This document shows, piece after piece, positions 12,625-18,960 of a stretch of DNA of 18,960 nucleotides. How positions within the stretch are numbered: position 1 is the first letter of the stretch; every line of letters begins with the position of its first letter. The stretch is taken from positions 1 through 18,960 of the forward strand of contig DAOVIH010000012.1 of assembly GCA_030673805.1 (NCBI GenBank), written 5' to 3'. The stretch comes from Candidatus Bathyarchaeota archaeon (GTDB lineage: Archaea > Thermoproteota > Bathyarchaeia > Bathyarchaeales > Bathycorpusculaceae). The translations under genes were made by a program, and so were the position numbers. The notes under the pieces were generated by a model. That model had not been told where the DNA came from. It saw only the letters and a program-made list of their open reading frames with translations, and did not search any database.

Positions 12625-12893
12625 AAAATCAAATCCTAAAAAAATATGTTCGCAGAAGAATTTATGAGTTTTTTGCAGGCTAACTTAATGTTGACACAGA
12701 TTTAAATTGACGTTTGGTGTTTTCTTTCAAATAGACATCAACCCATTTAGAAAATTACTTCTTTTCCGATTTTTTAGTTATTACTTGAAATAATGTGAAA
12801 ACTTCGCTTTGAACAGACCCTGAGAATCTGAAGTTTAACTCCGAATGGTTCATAAAGCTTTTTGCCTAACATAGTTTTCGTCAAGAGAGTTGC
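12625..12893 (+). promoter_or_regulatory. Divergent promoter region between flavodoxin and thioredoxin reductase
   Basis: Two TATA-like boxes face outwards: CTCATAAATTC on the minus strand (about 12658-12668) for flavodoxin, and GTTCATAAAGC on the plus strand (about 12848-12858) for thioredoxin reductase. Both predict leaders of 12-15 nt. An inverted repeat TTATT-ACTTGA-AATAA lies near 12778-12793 and could be an operator. Co-regulation by redox state is a guess. Confidence 0.35.
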
Positions 12894-13832
12894 ATGAAAA
12901 TGGAAGATTGGGAGCTAATTATAATTGGTGCGGGCGCTGCTGGTTTAGCAGCTGCCATCTACGGCGCTCGAAGTGGACTCGAAACCTTGGTTTTAGAAGA
13001 ACGAATGGCTGGAGGGACAACCTCTGATGCTCCTATGGTAGAGAATTACCCTGGATTCTCTAAAATCGGAGGAATTGAGCTAGCTGAAAAACTCACTCTC
13101 CATTGCAGAGAAACTGGAGCTGCAATCCACGAATTAGAAGCGGTCAAGGGTTTGAACCTGAAAGGCAAAAAGAAAATTGTGGAGACCAACAAAACAACCT
13201 ACCGGGCTAAGGCAGTAATAATAGCCTCAGGCTCACATTATCGGAAACTCGACGTAGCCGGCGAGAAAGAGCTTCGTGGAAGGGGAGTGAGCTATTGCGG
13301 CATATGCGATGGCCCCCTATTCAAAAACAAAAAGGTTATGGTGGTGGGCGGCGGCAATTCCTCAGTTACAACCACACTTTACCTTTCAGGAATTGCCTCA
13401 AAAGTCACCGTGGTTCATCGTAGAAGTGCCTTTCGCGCCGAGGAAGCCTTAGTCAAAGAAGCAACCTCAAAAGAAAACGTTGAGGTGCTTTGGAATACTG
13501 AAGTCAAGGAAATCAAAGGAGACAAGCTCCTTAGTCATGCGGTCCTTTACGACAAAATCTCAAAAGAAACCAGAGAGTTCCCTGTTGAAGCCATCTTCGT
13601 TCAAGTAGGTGAGGACCCAAACAGCAAGTTACCCCGAGAATCAGGCGTGGAAGTAAACAAAGAAGGATACATAAAGATCGACATATTCCAACAAACAAAC
13701 ATCCCAGGGGTGTACGCAGCTGGAGACGTAACCAATCATCCGGTCAAGCAGATTGGAACAGCGGTGGGTCAGGGCATTACGGCGGCCCTTGAAGCCTATT
13801 GCTACATCAGGCGACCTTACTACAGAAAATAG
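12894..13832 (+). CDS. trxB: Thioredoxin reductase-like flavoprotein
   Basis: The 312-residue length is that of low-molecular-weight thioredoxin reductases, which pass electrons from NAD(P)H through FAD to thioredoxin. The N-terminal FAD loop is 'IIGAGAAGLAAAIYGARSG' (10-28), the redox pair is Cys135/Cys138 in 'YCGICDGP', the nucleotide loop is 'VVGGGNSSV' (150-158), and 'YAAGDVT' near the end contacts FAD. 'HRRSAFRAE' (175-183) is the arginine pattern linked to NADPH rather than NADH. CGIC replaces the usual CATC. There are two possible starts, ATG 12894 and ATG 12900. It is encoded 109 nt upstream of the Fe-S/Nfn operon and divergent from flavodoxin. The thioredoxin at 10367 is the probable partner. 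Confidence 0.93.
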   Translation: MKMEDWELIIIGAGAAGLAAAIYGARSGLETLVLEERMAGGTTSDAPMVENYPGFSKIGGIELAEKLTLHCRETGAAIHELEAVKGLNLKGKKKIVETNKTTYRAKAVIIASGSHYRKLDVAGEKELRGRGVSYCGICDGPLFKNKKVMVVGGGNSSVTTTLYLSGIASKVTVVHRRSAFRAEEALVKEATSKENVEVLWNTEVKEIKGDKLLSHAVLYDKISKETREFPVEAIFVQVGEDPNSKLPRESGVEVNKEGYIKIDIFQQTNIPGVYAAGDVTNHPVKQIGTAVGQGITAALEAYCYIRRPYYRK

Positions 13833-13941
13833 AGAGAAAACATTATATCATTCAAACTATATTTGGAATTTCTTCAAGCATCAGCTGATACTTAAGAGAA
13901 CATTAGAAAAAACATCGGCGGATGATTAAGAGGTTACCAAG

Positions 13942-15150
13942 ATGAGTGAAAAATGTCTCGCTGTGGTAAACATCAACCAAGATTACTGTAGCCGCTGTTC
14001 AATTTGTCATTCAATCTGTCCTTACGAAGCCATAAAACGCGACTCAGAAACAGCCGAAGTGGAGATAGATCTTGAGAAATGCCAAGTATGTGGAATATGC
14101 TACAGTGCTTGCCCGGTTACTGCCATAGAGATAGCCTACTACGATTATGACAATCTGATCAATTATGTTGATCGTTTGAGAAAAAAGGTTCATAGCGAAA
14201 CCCTAGTTTTAATGTGCCGGGGGAATTCGCCTTCAACAGGTGAAGTTGAAGAGATACTAGCAGATCAAGGCTTAAAGATAACTGACTATATCCCGTTACG
14301 TTTACCATGCTCAGGTAGAATCCCCACAGACTTTATTTTCAAAGTTCTTGAATCAGGCATGAAAAACATCATCTCCATCCAATGTGAAGATTCATTCTGT
14401 CGTTTCGAAGAAGGCACAAAGATTAACACACGCCGGTTGCTGTTGAGCAGAAAAGTCCTTGAACAGTTGGGCTTTAACAAAGACACCTTAAAGGTAGTGA
14501 AGTATTCCAGAAAGGTGGTTTATGATACCGAAGCATGTGTAGGCTGCGACAAATGCGTTTTCATCTGTCCTTACGACGCCATCGAGGTAGAGCCTTTCGC
14601 AACACCAAACATTCTGATGGATGATTGTATGGGATGTGGGGCTTGTGCTTTGGTCTGTCCACACCACGCCATCCAAGTGAAAGGATTCGAATTCGAAGAA
14701 GTGCTGAAGCGCTACGGCGAATCAGCACTCAAGCTGAAAACCAACAACGGATTACCAACTATACTAGTTTTTTGCTGTCAATGGTCAGAATTCTCTGCTC
14801 TAGATGACCCGAAAAGCACAATCTTTGGCAAGAATGTTGTAGCCTTGGAGGTTCCATGTTTCAACGCTATGGATCCAGTTCACGTCATAAACGCTCTCCA
14901 ATGTAGTTTTGACGGAGTAATGGCCGTTGTTTGCTCATCGGAAGACTGCAAACTTCAAGAAGGCAGAGAAACCGCTGATCGCAACACATCTGTTCTAAAA
15001 GACGCTTTGAAGAAGTTCAATCTGCTGGACCGCTTCGAACTTTTCGAAGAATCACCCAGATGCGCCAGTGATTTCAACGAGAAACTGGACTCTTTTTCCA
15101 AGAGAATCGCCACTAAACCAAAACTACATTTGAAAAAAACGGAGGCTTAA
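13942..15150 (+). CDS. Tandem-duplicated polyferredoxin/MvhD-like electron-transfer protein
   Basis: The 402-residue cytoplasmic protein consists of two similar halves. Half 1 has two [4Fe-4S] motifs (Cys16/19/22/26 and 47/50/53/57) and then an MvhD/FrhD-like domain with Cys92, Cys123, Cys148 and Cys153. Half 2 repeats this: Cys199/202/205/209, 229/232/235/239, then Cys278-279, Cys306, Cys331 and Cys336. The spacing of the last three MvhD cysteines is the same in both halves (25 and 5 residues). MvhD carries a [2Fe-2S] cluster that links hydrogenase to heterodisulfide reductase HdrA, so this protein should hold about six clusters and act as a wire. It has GAGGT before the ATG and is first in an operon with NfnA- and NfnB-like genes. 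There is no flavin domain, so it is not HdrA itself. Confidence 0.85.
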   Translation: MSEKCLAVVNINQDYCSRCSICHSICPYEAIKRDSETAEVEIDLEKCQVCGICYSACPVTAIEIAYYDYDNLINYVDRLRKKVHSETLVLMCRGNSPSTGEVEEILADQGLKITDYIPLRLPCSGRIPTDFIFKVLESGMKNIISIQCEDSFCRFEEGTKINTRRLLLSRKVLEQLGFNKDTLKVVKYSRKVVYDTEACVGCDKCVFICPYDAIEVEPFATPNILMDDCMGCGACALVCPHHAIQVKGFEFEEVLKRYGESALKLKTNNGLPTILVFCCQWSEFSALDDPKSTIFGKNVVALEVPCFNAMDPVHVINALQCSFDGVMAVVCSSEDCKLQEGRETADRNTSVLKDALKKFNLLDRFELFEESPRCASDFNEKLDSFSKRIATKPKLHLKKTEA

Positions 15151-15153
15151 AAA

Positions 15154-15990
15154 ACGTACAAAATAGTGACCAAGACCGAACTTGCACCAAAACTCAAGCT
15201 CTTCGAAGTCCAAGCTCCTGACATCGCAGCTAAATCTCAACCCGGCCAGTTCATCATGATATTAGCCCACAAAAAGAGTGAACGGATACCCATCACCTTA
15301 GCCGGATACGACCGACAGAAAGGAACAGTGTCTTTTGTATTTAACGAAGTAGGAAAAACGACCAAGGAGTTGGGGCTCTTAGGTGAAGGTGGAACGATTA
15401 AAAGTATAACTGGGCCACTTGGAAACCCATCAGAAATCAAGAATTTTGGCAATGTCTTATGCGTGGGAGGCGGAGTTTTCATTGCCCCACTACTTCTCCA
15501 AGTCAAAGCCCTGCGAAAAGCTGGAAACAAAGTGACCACCGTAATCGGTGCACGTATAAAGGACTTGCTGATTTACGAAGATGAATTAAAGGCACTAAGC
15601 GATAAGTTTTATGTAGCCACAGATGATGGATCGAAAGGCTACAAAGGACTAGACTTCTTAAAAGAGATACTCGAAAGGGAGCATTTTGATAGATGTTTAA
15701 CCATGGGCCCAGTGGTTATGATGAAGAACGTTTGCGAGATCACTAGCCCCCTCAATATCCAGACAGTTGTTACTCTCACGTCTATAATGATCGACGGCAT
15801 GGGTATGTGCGGAGTTTGCAGAGTTACTGTTGGAGGAAAAATGTTCTTTACTTGTGTTGATGGTCCAGAGTTTGACGGCCACCAAGTGGATTTTGAAGGC
15901 CTGATAAATAGACAAAGACTCTTCCTTCCTGAAGAACGTTTAAGCTCGGTGTTATGGGAGCTTGGAGGTTGCAACTGTGGCAGAAAATAA
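15154..15990 (+). CDS. NfnA/SudB-like FAD/[2Fe-2S] subunit, probable ACG start
   Basis: It is the small subunit type of NAD(P)H:ferredoxin transhydrogenase (NfnAB) or sulfide dehydrogenase (SudAB). FAD is bound at 'ERIPITLAGYD', NAD(H) at 'LCVGGGVFIAPLL', and a [2Fe-2S] cluster at 'DGMGMCGVCRV...FFTC' (Asp-x4-Cys-x2-Cys...Cys, the family's unusual Asp/three-Cys pattern). The first ordinary start is GTG 15166, but GGAGG (15141-15145) is 20 nt from it. The same GGAGG is 8 nt from ACG 15154, and ACG-TAC-AAA-ATA-GTG would give MYKIV, the N-terminus usual in the family. I therefore choose ACG (278 residues). The stop overlaps the NfnB gene. The tail 'GGCNCGRK' has two extra cysteines. Confidence 0.9.
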   Translation, partial: TYKIVTKTELAPKLKLFEVQAPDIAAKSQPGQFIMILAHKKSERIPITLAGYDRQKGTVSFVFNEVGKTTKELGLLGEGGTIKSITGPLGNPSEIKNFGNVLCVGGGVFIAPLLLQVKALRKAGNKVTTVIGARIKDLLIYEDELKALSDKFYVATDDGSKGYKGLDFLKEILEREHFDRCLTMGPVVMMKNVCEITSPLNIQTVVTLTSIMIDGMGMCGVCRVTVGGKMFFTCVDGPEFDGHQVDFEGLINRQRLFLPEERLSSVLWELGGCNCGRK

Positions 15991-17386
15991 ACCTAAACCT
16001 AAAGTCAAGAAAAACGAAGTTCAGATGCCTAAGCAAGACCCAAAAGTTAGGGGCAAAAATTTTGACGAAGTAGCTCTGGGCTACACAAAAGAACAAGTTT
16101 TGGAAGAGGCAAACCGGTGTCTGCAATGCGTTAAACCCAAGTGTATTCCAGGATGCCCAGTTGAGATAGATATTCCTGCCTTCGTGAAACTGTTGCGAGA
16201 AGAAAAATACGCTGAAGCAGCAGCAGAGCTGAAGACGAAAAACGCTTTGCCAGCGGTATGTGGACGCGTGTGTCCTCAAGAAGAACAATGCCAAAAAGAA
16301 TGCATCGTCGGAAAGATCGGTGACCCAGTAAGCGTTGGCCGTCTTGAACGCTATCTGGCCGATTGGGAACGTGAACGAGGTTTTGTGATTTCCAATAAAG
16401 CTCCATCAACAGGAAAAAAAATCGCGGTTATCGGAGCCGGTCCAGCTGGATTGACAGTGGCGGCTGAGTTAGCCAAGCTTGGCCATGGAGTTGTCATCTT
16501 CGAGTCATTACATTTGCCCGGAGGCGTCTTGATGTATGGCATTCCCGAGTTTCGCTTGCCCAAAAGCATTGTTCAAGCCGAAGTAGACTATATAAAAAAG
16601 CTGGGTGTTGAACTCCGTGAGGGTTACCTGATAGGCAGAACCCACACAATTCCAGAATTGCTCAATAACGATTTTGACGCTGTGTTCATAGGCACCGGGG
16701 CGGGCTTACCCAAGTTCATGGGTATCCCAGGTGAAGAATTAGGAGGCGTTTATTCGGCCAGCGAGTTCCTGATACGGGTCAACCTAATGAAAGCTTACGC
16801 CTTTCCTGAATACGACACTCCCATTAGAATAGGTAAACATGTTGTAGTAATTGGAGGCGGCAACGTTGCTATGGACTCAGCGCGTTCAGCCCTGCGTCTA
16901 GGCGCTGAAGAAGTCTGCATCGTCTACCGTCGATCAAGAGATGAATTACCCGCAAGAGCAGAGGAAGTTGAAAACGCCGAAGAAGAGGGAATAATCTGCA
17001 AGTTCCTTGCATCACCTAAACGGTTTATTGGCGGTGAGAAGGGATGGGTCAAGGCCATGGAATGCATATGTATGGAACTGGGCCCACCAGACGCTTCGGG
17101 ACGTCGAAGACCAATTCCAATCAAAGGCTCAGAATTTACGATGGACACTGACACTGTCATCATCGCCGTCGGACGGACGGCTAACCCAATTATCCAAAGA
17201 ACCACCAAAGGCTTGGAAGCAACTAAATGGGGAACCATAGTTACTGACGAAAACGGAAAAACAAGTATAGACGGAGTATACGCAGGCGGAGACATAGTAA
17301 CCGGAGAAGCAACCGTCATAAGCGCCATGGGTGCTGGCAAAAAAGCCGCTAGAGCCATACACAAATATCTGATGAAAAAGAAATAA
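15977..17386 (+). CDS. NfnB/SudA-like (GltD-type) flavoprotein subunit
   Basis: This is the large subunit of the NfnAB/SudAB pair, related to the glutamate synthase small subunit. I choose GTG 15977 (469 residues) because GGAGGT lies 7 nt before it; the TTG at 15962 is upstream of that ribosome site. The N-terminus has two cysteine groups (Cys48/51/56/60 and Cys95/99/105/109) for [4Fe-4S] clusters, an FAD loop 'VIGAGPAGLTVAAELAKLG', an NADPH loop 'VIGGGNVAMDSARSALRLG' followed by 'YRRSRDELPAR', and a C-terminal FAD contact 'GVYAGGDIV'. In NfnAB this flavin is the electron-bifurcating site, joining NADPH, NADH and ferredoxin. No glutamate synthase large subunit is nearby. The gene overlaps NfnA by 14 nt, and a hairpin follows its stop. 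Confidence 0.92.
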   Translation: MAENKPKPKVKKNEVQMPKQDPKVRGKNFDEVALGYTKEQVLEEANRCLQCVKPKCIPGCPVEIDIPAFVKLLREEKYAEAAAELKTKNALPAVCGRVCPQEEQCQKECIVGKIGDPVSVGRLERYLADWERERGFVISNKAPSTGKKIAVIGAGPAGLTVAAELAKLGHGVVIFESLHLPGGVLMYGIPEFRLPKSIVQAEVDYIKKLGVELREGYLIGRTHTIPELLNNDFDAVFIGTGAGLPKFMGIPGEELGGVYSASEFLIRVNLMKAYAFPEYDTPIRIGKHVVVIGGGNVAMDSARSALRLGAEEVCIVYRRSRDELPARAEEVENAEEEGIICKFLASPKRFIGGEKGWVKAMECICMELGPPDASGRRRPIPIKGSEFTMDTDTVIIAVGRTANPIIQRTTKGLEATKWGTIVTDENGKTSIDGVYAGGDIVTGEATVISAMGAGKKAARAIHKYLMKKK

Positions 17387-17398
17387 TCTCTTTCCGGA

Positions 17399-17441
17399 CT
17401 TTGGAGCCAAAGCACAACTCACATATATCTTCTTTTGTTTA
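17399..17441 (+). terminator. Possible terminator of the Fe-S/Nfn operon
   Basis: CTTTGG-AG-CCAAAG (17399-17412) is a perfect inverted repeat 12 nt after the NfnB stop. A pyrimidine-rich stretch with TTCTTTTGTTT follows about 10-30 nt later. Confidence 0.35.
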
Positions 17442-17502
17442 ACCTACTTTTAACCAGAGTTTTCAATTCAATTTTAGCGCCAATAATTCAAAAAAGGCTT
17501 GG

Positions 17503-17588
17503 ATTGCGGTAGTGGCAGCAACAGTACTACCGGCAATAACCCTTTGTAAAGGAGGGATTCTCGGCAAAACTGGTTTCCCTTTTACAAG
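17503..17588 (+). ncRNA. Candidate double-hairpin structured RNA
   Basis: In a 625-nt gap without genes, two strong hairpins follow each other. Hairpin 1 pairs ATTGC (17503-17507) with GCAAT (17533-17537), and GGTAGT (17508-17513) with ACTACC (17526-17531), leaving one bulged G and a 12-nt loop. Hairpin 2 pairs TTGTAAA (17544-17550) with TTTACAA (17581-17587), and AGGGA (17553-17557) with TCCCT (17576-17580) around a GG bulge, with an 18-nt loop. The two-hairpin layout recalls H/ACA guide RNAs, but no ACA box sits at the right place. It could be a leader or riboswitch-like element, but it is about 420 nt before the acyl-CoA synthetase start, or a free RNA. The rest of 17387-18011 shows only weak, non-coding-looking frames. 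Confidence 0.4.
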
Positions 17589-18011
17589 TTGTCTGGAGAA
17601 AAAATGCATTGCGAAAAAGGACTAAGAGGGCTCTGTAGTGTGAAGCTAATCAAAGGCAGCTTTGGAAGTTTCATTCTTCTCTCCTATGTGTGACCAGATA
17701 CGTTAAGCCTCAGCAAACCCTCACCCTCATTGAATTGCTAACCTTTAAAACTCTTTCCGTAAAACGGGCTTTTAACCAACTAAAACTAACCTCTTTTACA
17801 CTCAGTCTTTCTTCCCTTGGGCTATTATCGACTTACGATCAAAATGACATTGAATCTCATTACAGTCCCCATCATAAGCGAAATAAGGGTCTTGGAGAGA
17901 ACCTCCACCCAAATCCATGTTATTTTCTGCAAAAAGTGTTATTACTCCTTGACTTATCCAATAGATAAAGGTCGAGTTCAATTTTGAAGTGTGAAAAAGG
18001 GGGCAAAAAGA

Positions 18012-18960
18012 ATGGCGGATAAGCCTTGGCTCAGAGTCTGGCCTCGCGGTGTTCCTGTGAGCATTCCACATCCACGGATTCCTCTACACAAAATTCTAGA
18101 AGAAACAGCAGAAAGGCATCCTCAAAAGTCAGCCATCACTTACTTGGAGCGCGAAATCACCTATGGAAAACTAAACTCCCTCTCGGATCAATTCGCCGCA
18201 GGTCTTCAGACTTTAGGCGTTAAGAGAGGTGACAGAGTCGCGATCTTTCTCCCTAACATCCCCCAGTTTATATTTGGATATTATGGTACCATCAAAGCCG
18301 GAGCAGTCTTAACTGCCATAAGTCCGCTCCATCGAGACCGTGAAGTTAAATACCAACTGAAGGACTCGGAAGCTGAAACAATACTCACCCTAGATACCCT
18401 CTACCCGATAGTCGATAGGATCAAACAGACGACCAAACTCAAAAACGTTATTTTAACAGGGAAAGAAAAATACGAGCCCGAGCTCCCAAGTTCGACACTG
18501 GACAAAACAGCCGGACCCCGAATCGTTCCCCTTCCAGAATTGCTTAATAAGAATACTATCGAATCTCCCGTTGCAAATGTTAATCCTAAGGAAACTTTGG
18601 TAGCACTACAATATACCGGTGGAACCACCGGACGAGCTAAGGGTGCAATGCTAACCCACACAAACCTAGTTTCAAACACTCTTATGTTCGCCACTTGGAT
18701 AAAAGGCACTCAAGCAAAGGAGGTTTTTCTGGTAGCTCTCCCCTTGTTTCACATCTACGGCATGACCACAAGCATGAATGTGCCTATCAAGCTAGCCGCG
18801 AAAATGATACTGCTCCCTCGTTTCGACCAAAAAAAAGTTTTTGAGAGTATCCAAAATCATAAGGTAACTATCTTCTGCGGCGTACCCACAATGTACACAG
18901 CTCTAGTCTCAAATCCAGAAATAAGCAAGTTCAACTTATCTTCAATTCGGGTCTGCATCT
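18012..18960 (+). CDS. Acyl-CoA synthetase (AMP-forming, FadD-like), 5' part
   Basis: The first 316 residues are in the window; the gene continues past the right edge and should total about 550. It activates a fatty or related carboxylic acid to its CoA thioester via an acyl-AMP intermediate. The ATP-binding P-loop is 'YTGGTTGRAKGAMLTHTNL' (201-219, with Gly-Arg-Ala replacing the common Gly-x-Pro), and 'ALPLFHIYGM' (242-251) is the conserved acyl-pocket segment. The N-terminal 'LHKILEETAERHP...AITY' and 'GVKRGDRVAIFLPNIPQF' are typical. The later YGxTE motif and the C-terminal lid lie beyond the edge, so substrate range cannot be judged. ATG 18012 has GGGGG 8 nt upstream; an in-frame GTG at 17991 would add seven residues. 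Confidence 0.93.
   Translation, partial: MADKPWLRVWPRGVPVSIPHPRIPLHKILEETAERHPQKSAITYLEREITYGKLNSLSDQFAAGLQTLGVKRGDRVAIFLPNIPQFIFGYYGTIKAGAVLTAISPLHRDREVKYQLKDSEAETILTLDTLYPIVDRIKQTTKLKNVILTGKEKYEPELPSSTLDKTAGPRIVPLPELLNKNTIESPVANVNPKETLVALQYTGGTTGRAKGAMLTHTNLVSNTLMFATWIKGTQAKEVFLVALPLFHIYGMTTSMNVPIKLAAKMILLPRFDQKKVFESIQNHKVTIFCGVPTMYTALVSNPEISKFNLSSIRVCI

Noticed and set aside
13942..15150. Calling the polyferredoxin/MvhD protein HdrA
   Set aside because: It has no FAD-binding GxGxxG domain. Only ferredoxin-type and MvhD-type cysteine motifs are present.
17690..18071. Open frames on both strands upstream of the acyl-CoA synthetase
   Set aside because: They overlap each other and the start of the synthetase, have Ser/Thr/Leu-rich low-quality composition, and have no start signals.
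1..18960. tRNA genes, rRNA genes, CRISPR arrays, insertion sequences
   Set aside because: I saw no cloverleaf with a T-arm GTTCRANNC motif outside coding sequence, no regularly spaced identical repeats, and no transposase or integrase frame.

Overview
The window looks archaeal. Several starts have AT-rich TATA-like boxes 20-35 nt upstream and short or absent leaders, while the genes inside operons carry GGAGG-type ribosome sites. The gene content (MvhD/Hdr-type Fe-S wiring, an NfnAB pair, a CPBP protease, a small VIT-like transporter, DUF5661) fits an anaerobic or microaerophilic archaeon. A Bathyarchaeia-like TACK lineage is my best guess, from gene flavour only; no rRNA or other marker gene is present.

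Left part, about 1-9300: AT-rich, mostly plus-strand, loosely packed. In order it holds the 3' end of an unknown gene, a short secreted protein that stops against the 3' end of a heme catalase (minus strand), a CPBP-family membrane protease, a six-helix ECF S-component-like protein (minus), a zinc-ribbon protein, a cupin frame with no usable start (minus), a 38-residue basic peptide, a membrane-anchored staphylococcal-nuclease-like protein, several tiny frames (two broken by in-frame stop codons), a DUF5131/Gp37-Gp68 radical-SAM-like protein, an anchored protein of unknown function, and a DUF5661 protein. The spaces between these genes carry an undescribed same-orientation repeat family, usually just downstream of plus-strand stop codons, and a separate exact 26-bp duplication. 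Between 3738 and 3843 the DNA folds on paper into a three-way-junction RNA with its own TATA-like box.

Middle part, about 9300-12650: a strong hairpin cluster, a hot-dog thioesterase, and a minus-strand redox and metal group: a small unknown protein, thioredoxin (CPWC), a VIT/CCC1-like transporter, and a flavodoxin followed by a ferritin-like protein.

Right part, about 12890-18960: a plus-strand redox block. Thioredoxin reductase is followed by a three-gene operon: a 402-residue protein made of two tandem copies of [two 4Fe-4S ferredoxin clusters + MvhD-like domain], then NfnA-like and NfnB-like flavoproteins. It looks like an NfnAB transhydrogenase fitted with an extra wiring subunit. The NfnA-like gene appears to start at an ACG codon with a well-placed Shine-Dalgarno site. 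After a 625-nt gap with a double-hairpin structure, an acyl-CoA synthetase gene runs off the right edge.

Together, catalase, thioredoxin, thioredoxin reductase, flavodoxin, ferritin-like protein and VIT transporter suggest peroxide, thiol and iron handling next to an NAD(P)H-ferredoxin module. The most unusual signals are the tandem Fe-S/MvhD protein with NfnAB, the intergenic repeat family, the structured RNA candidates, and the cluster of small genes with in-frame stops.
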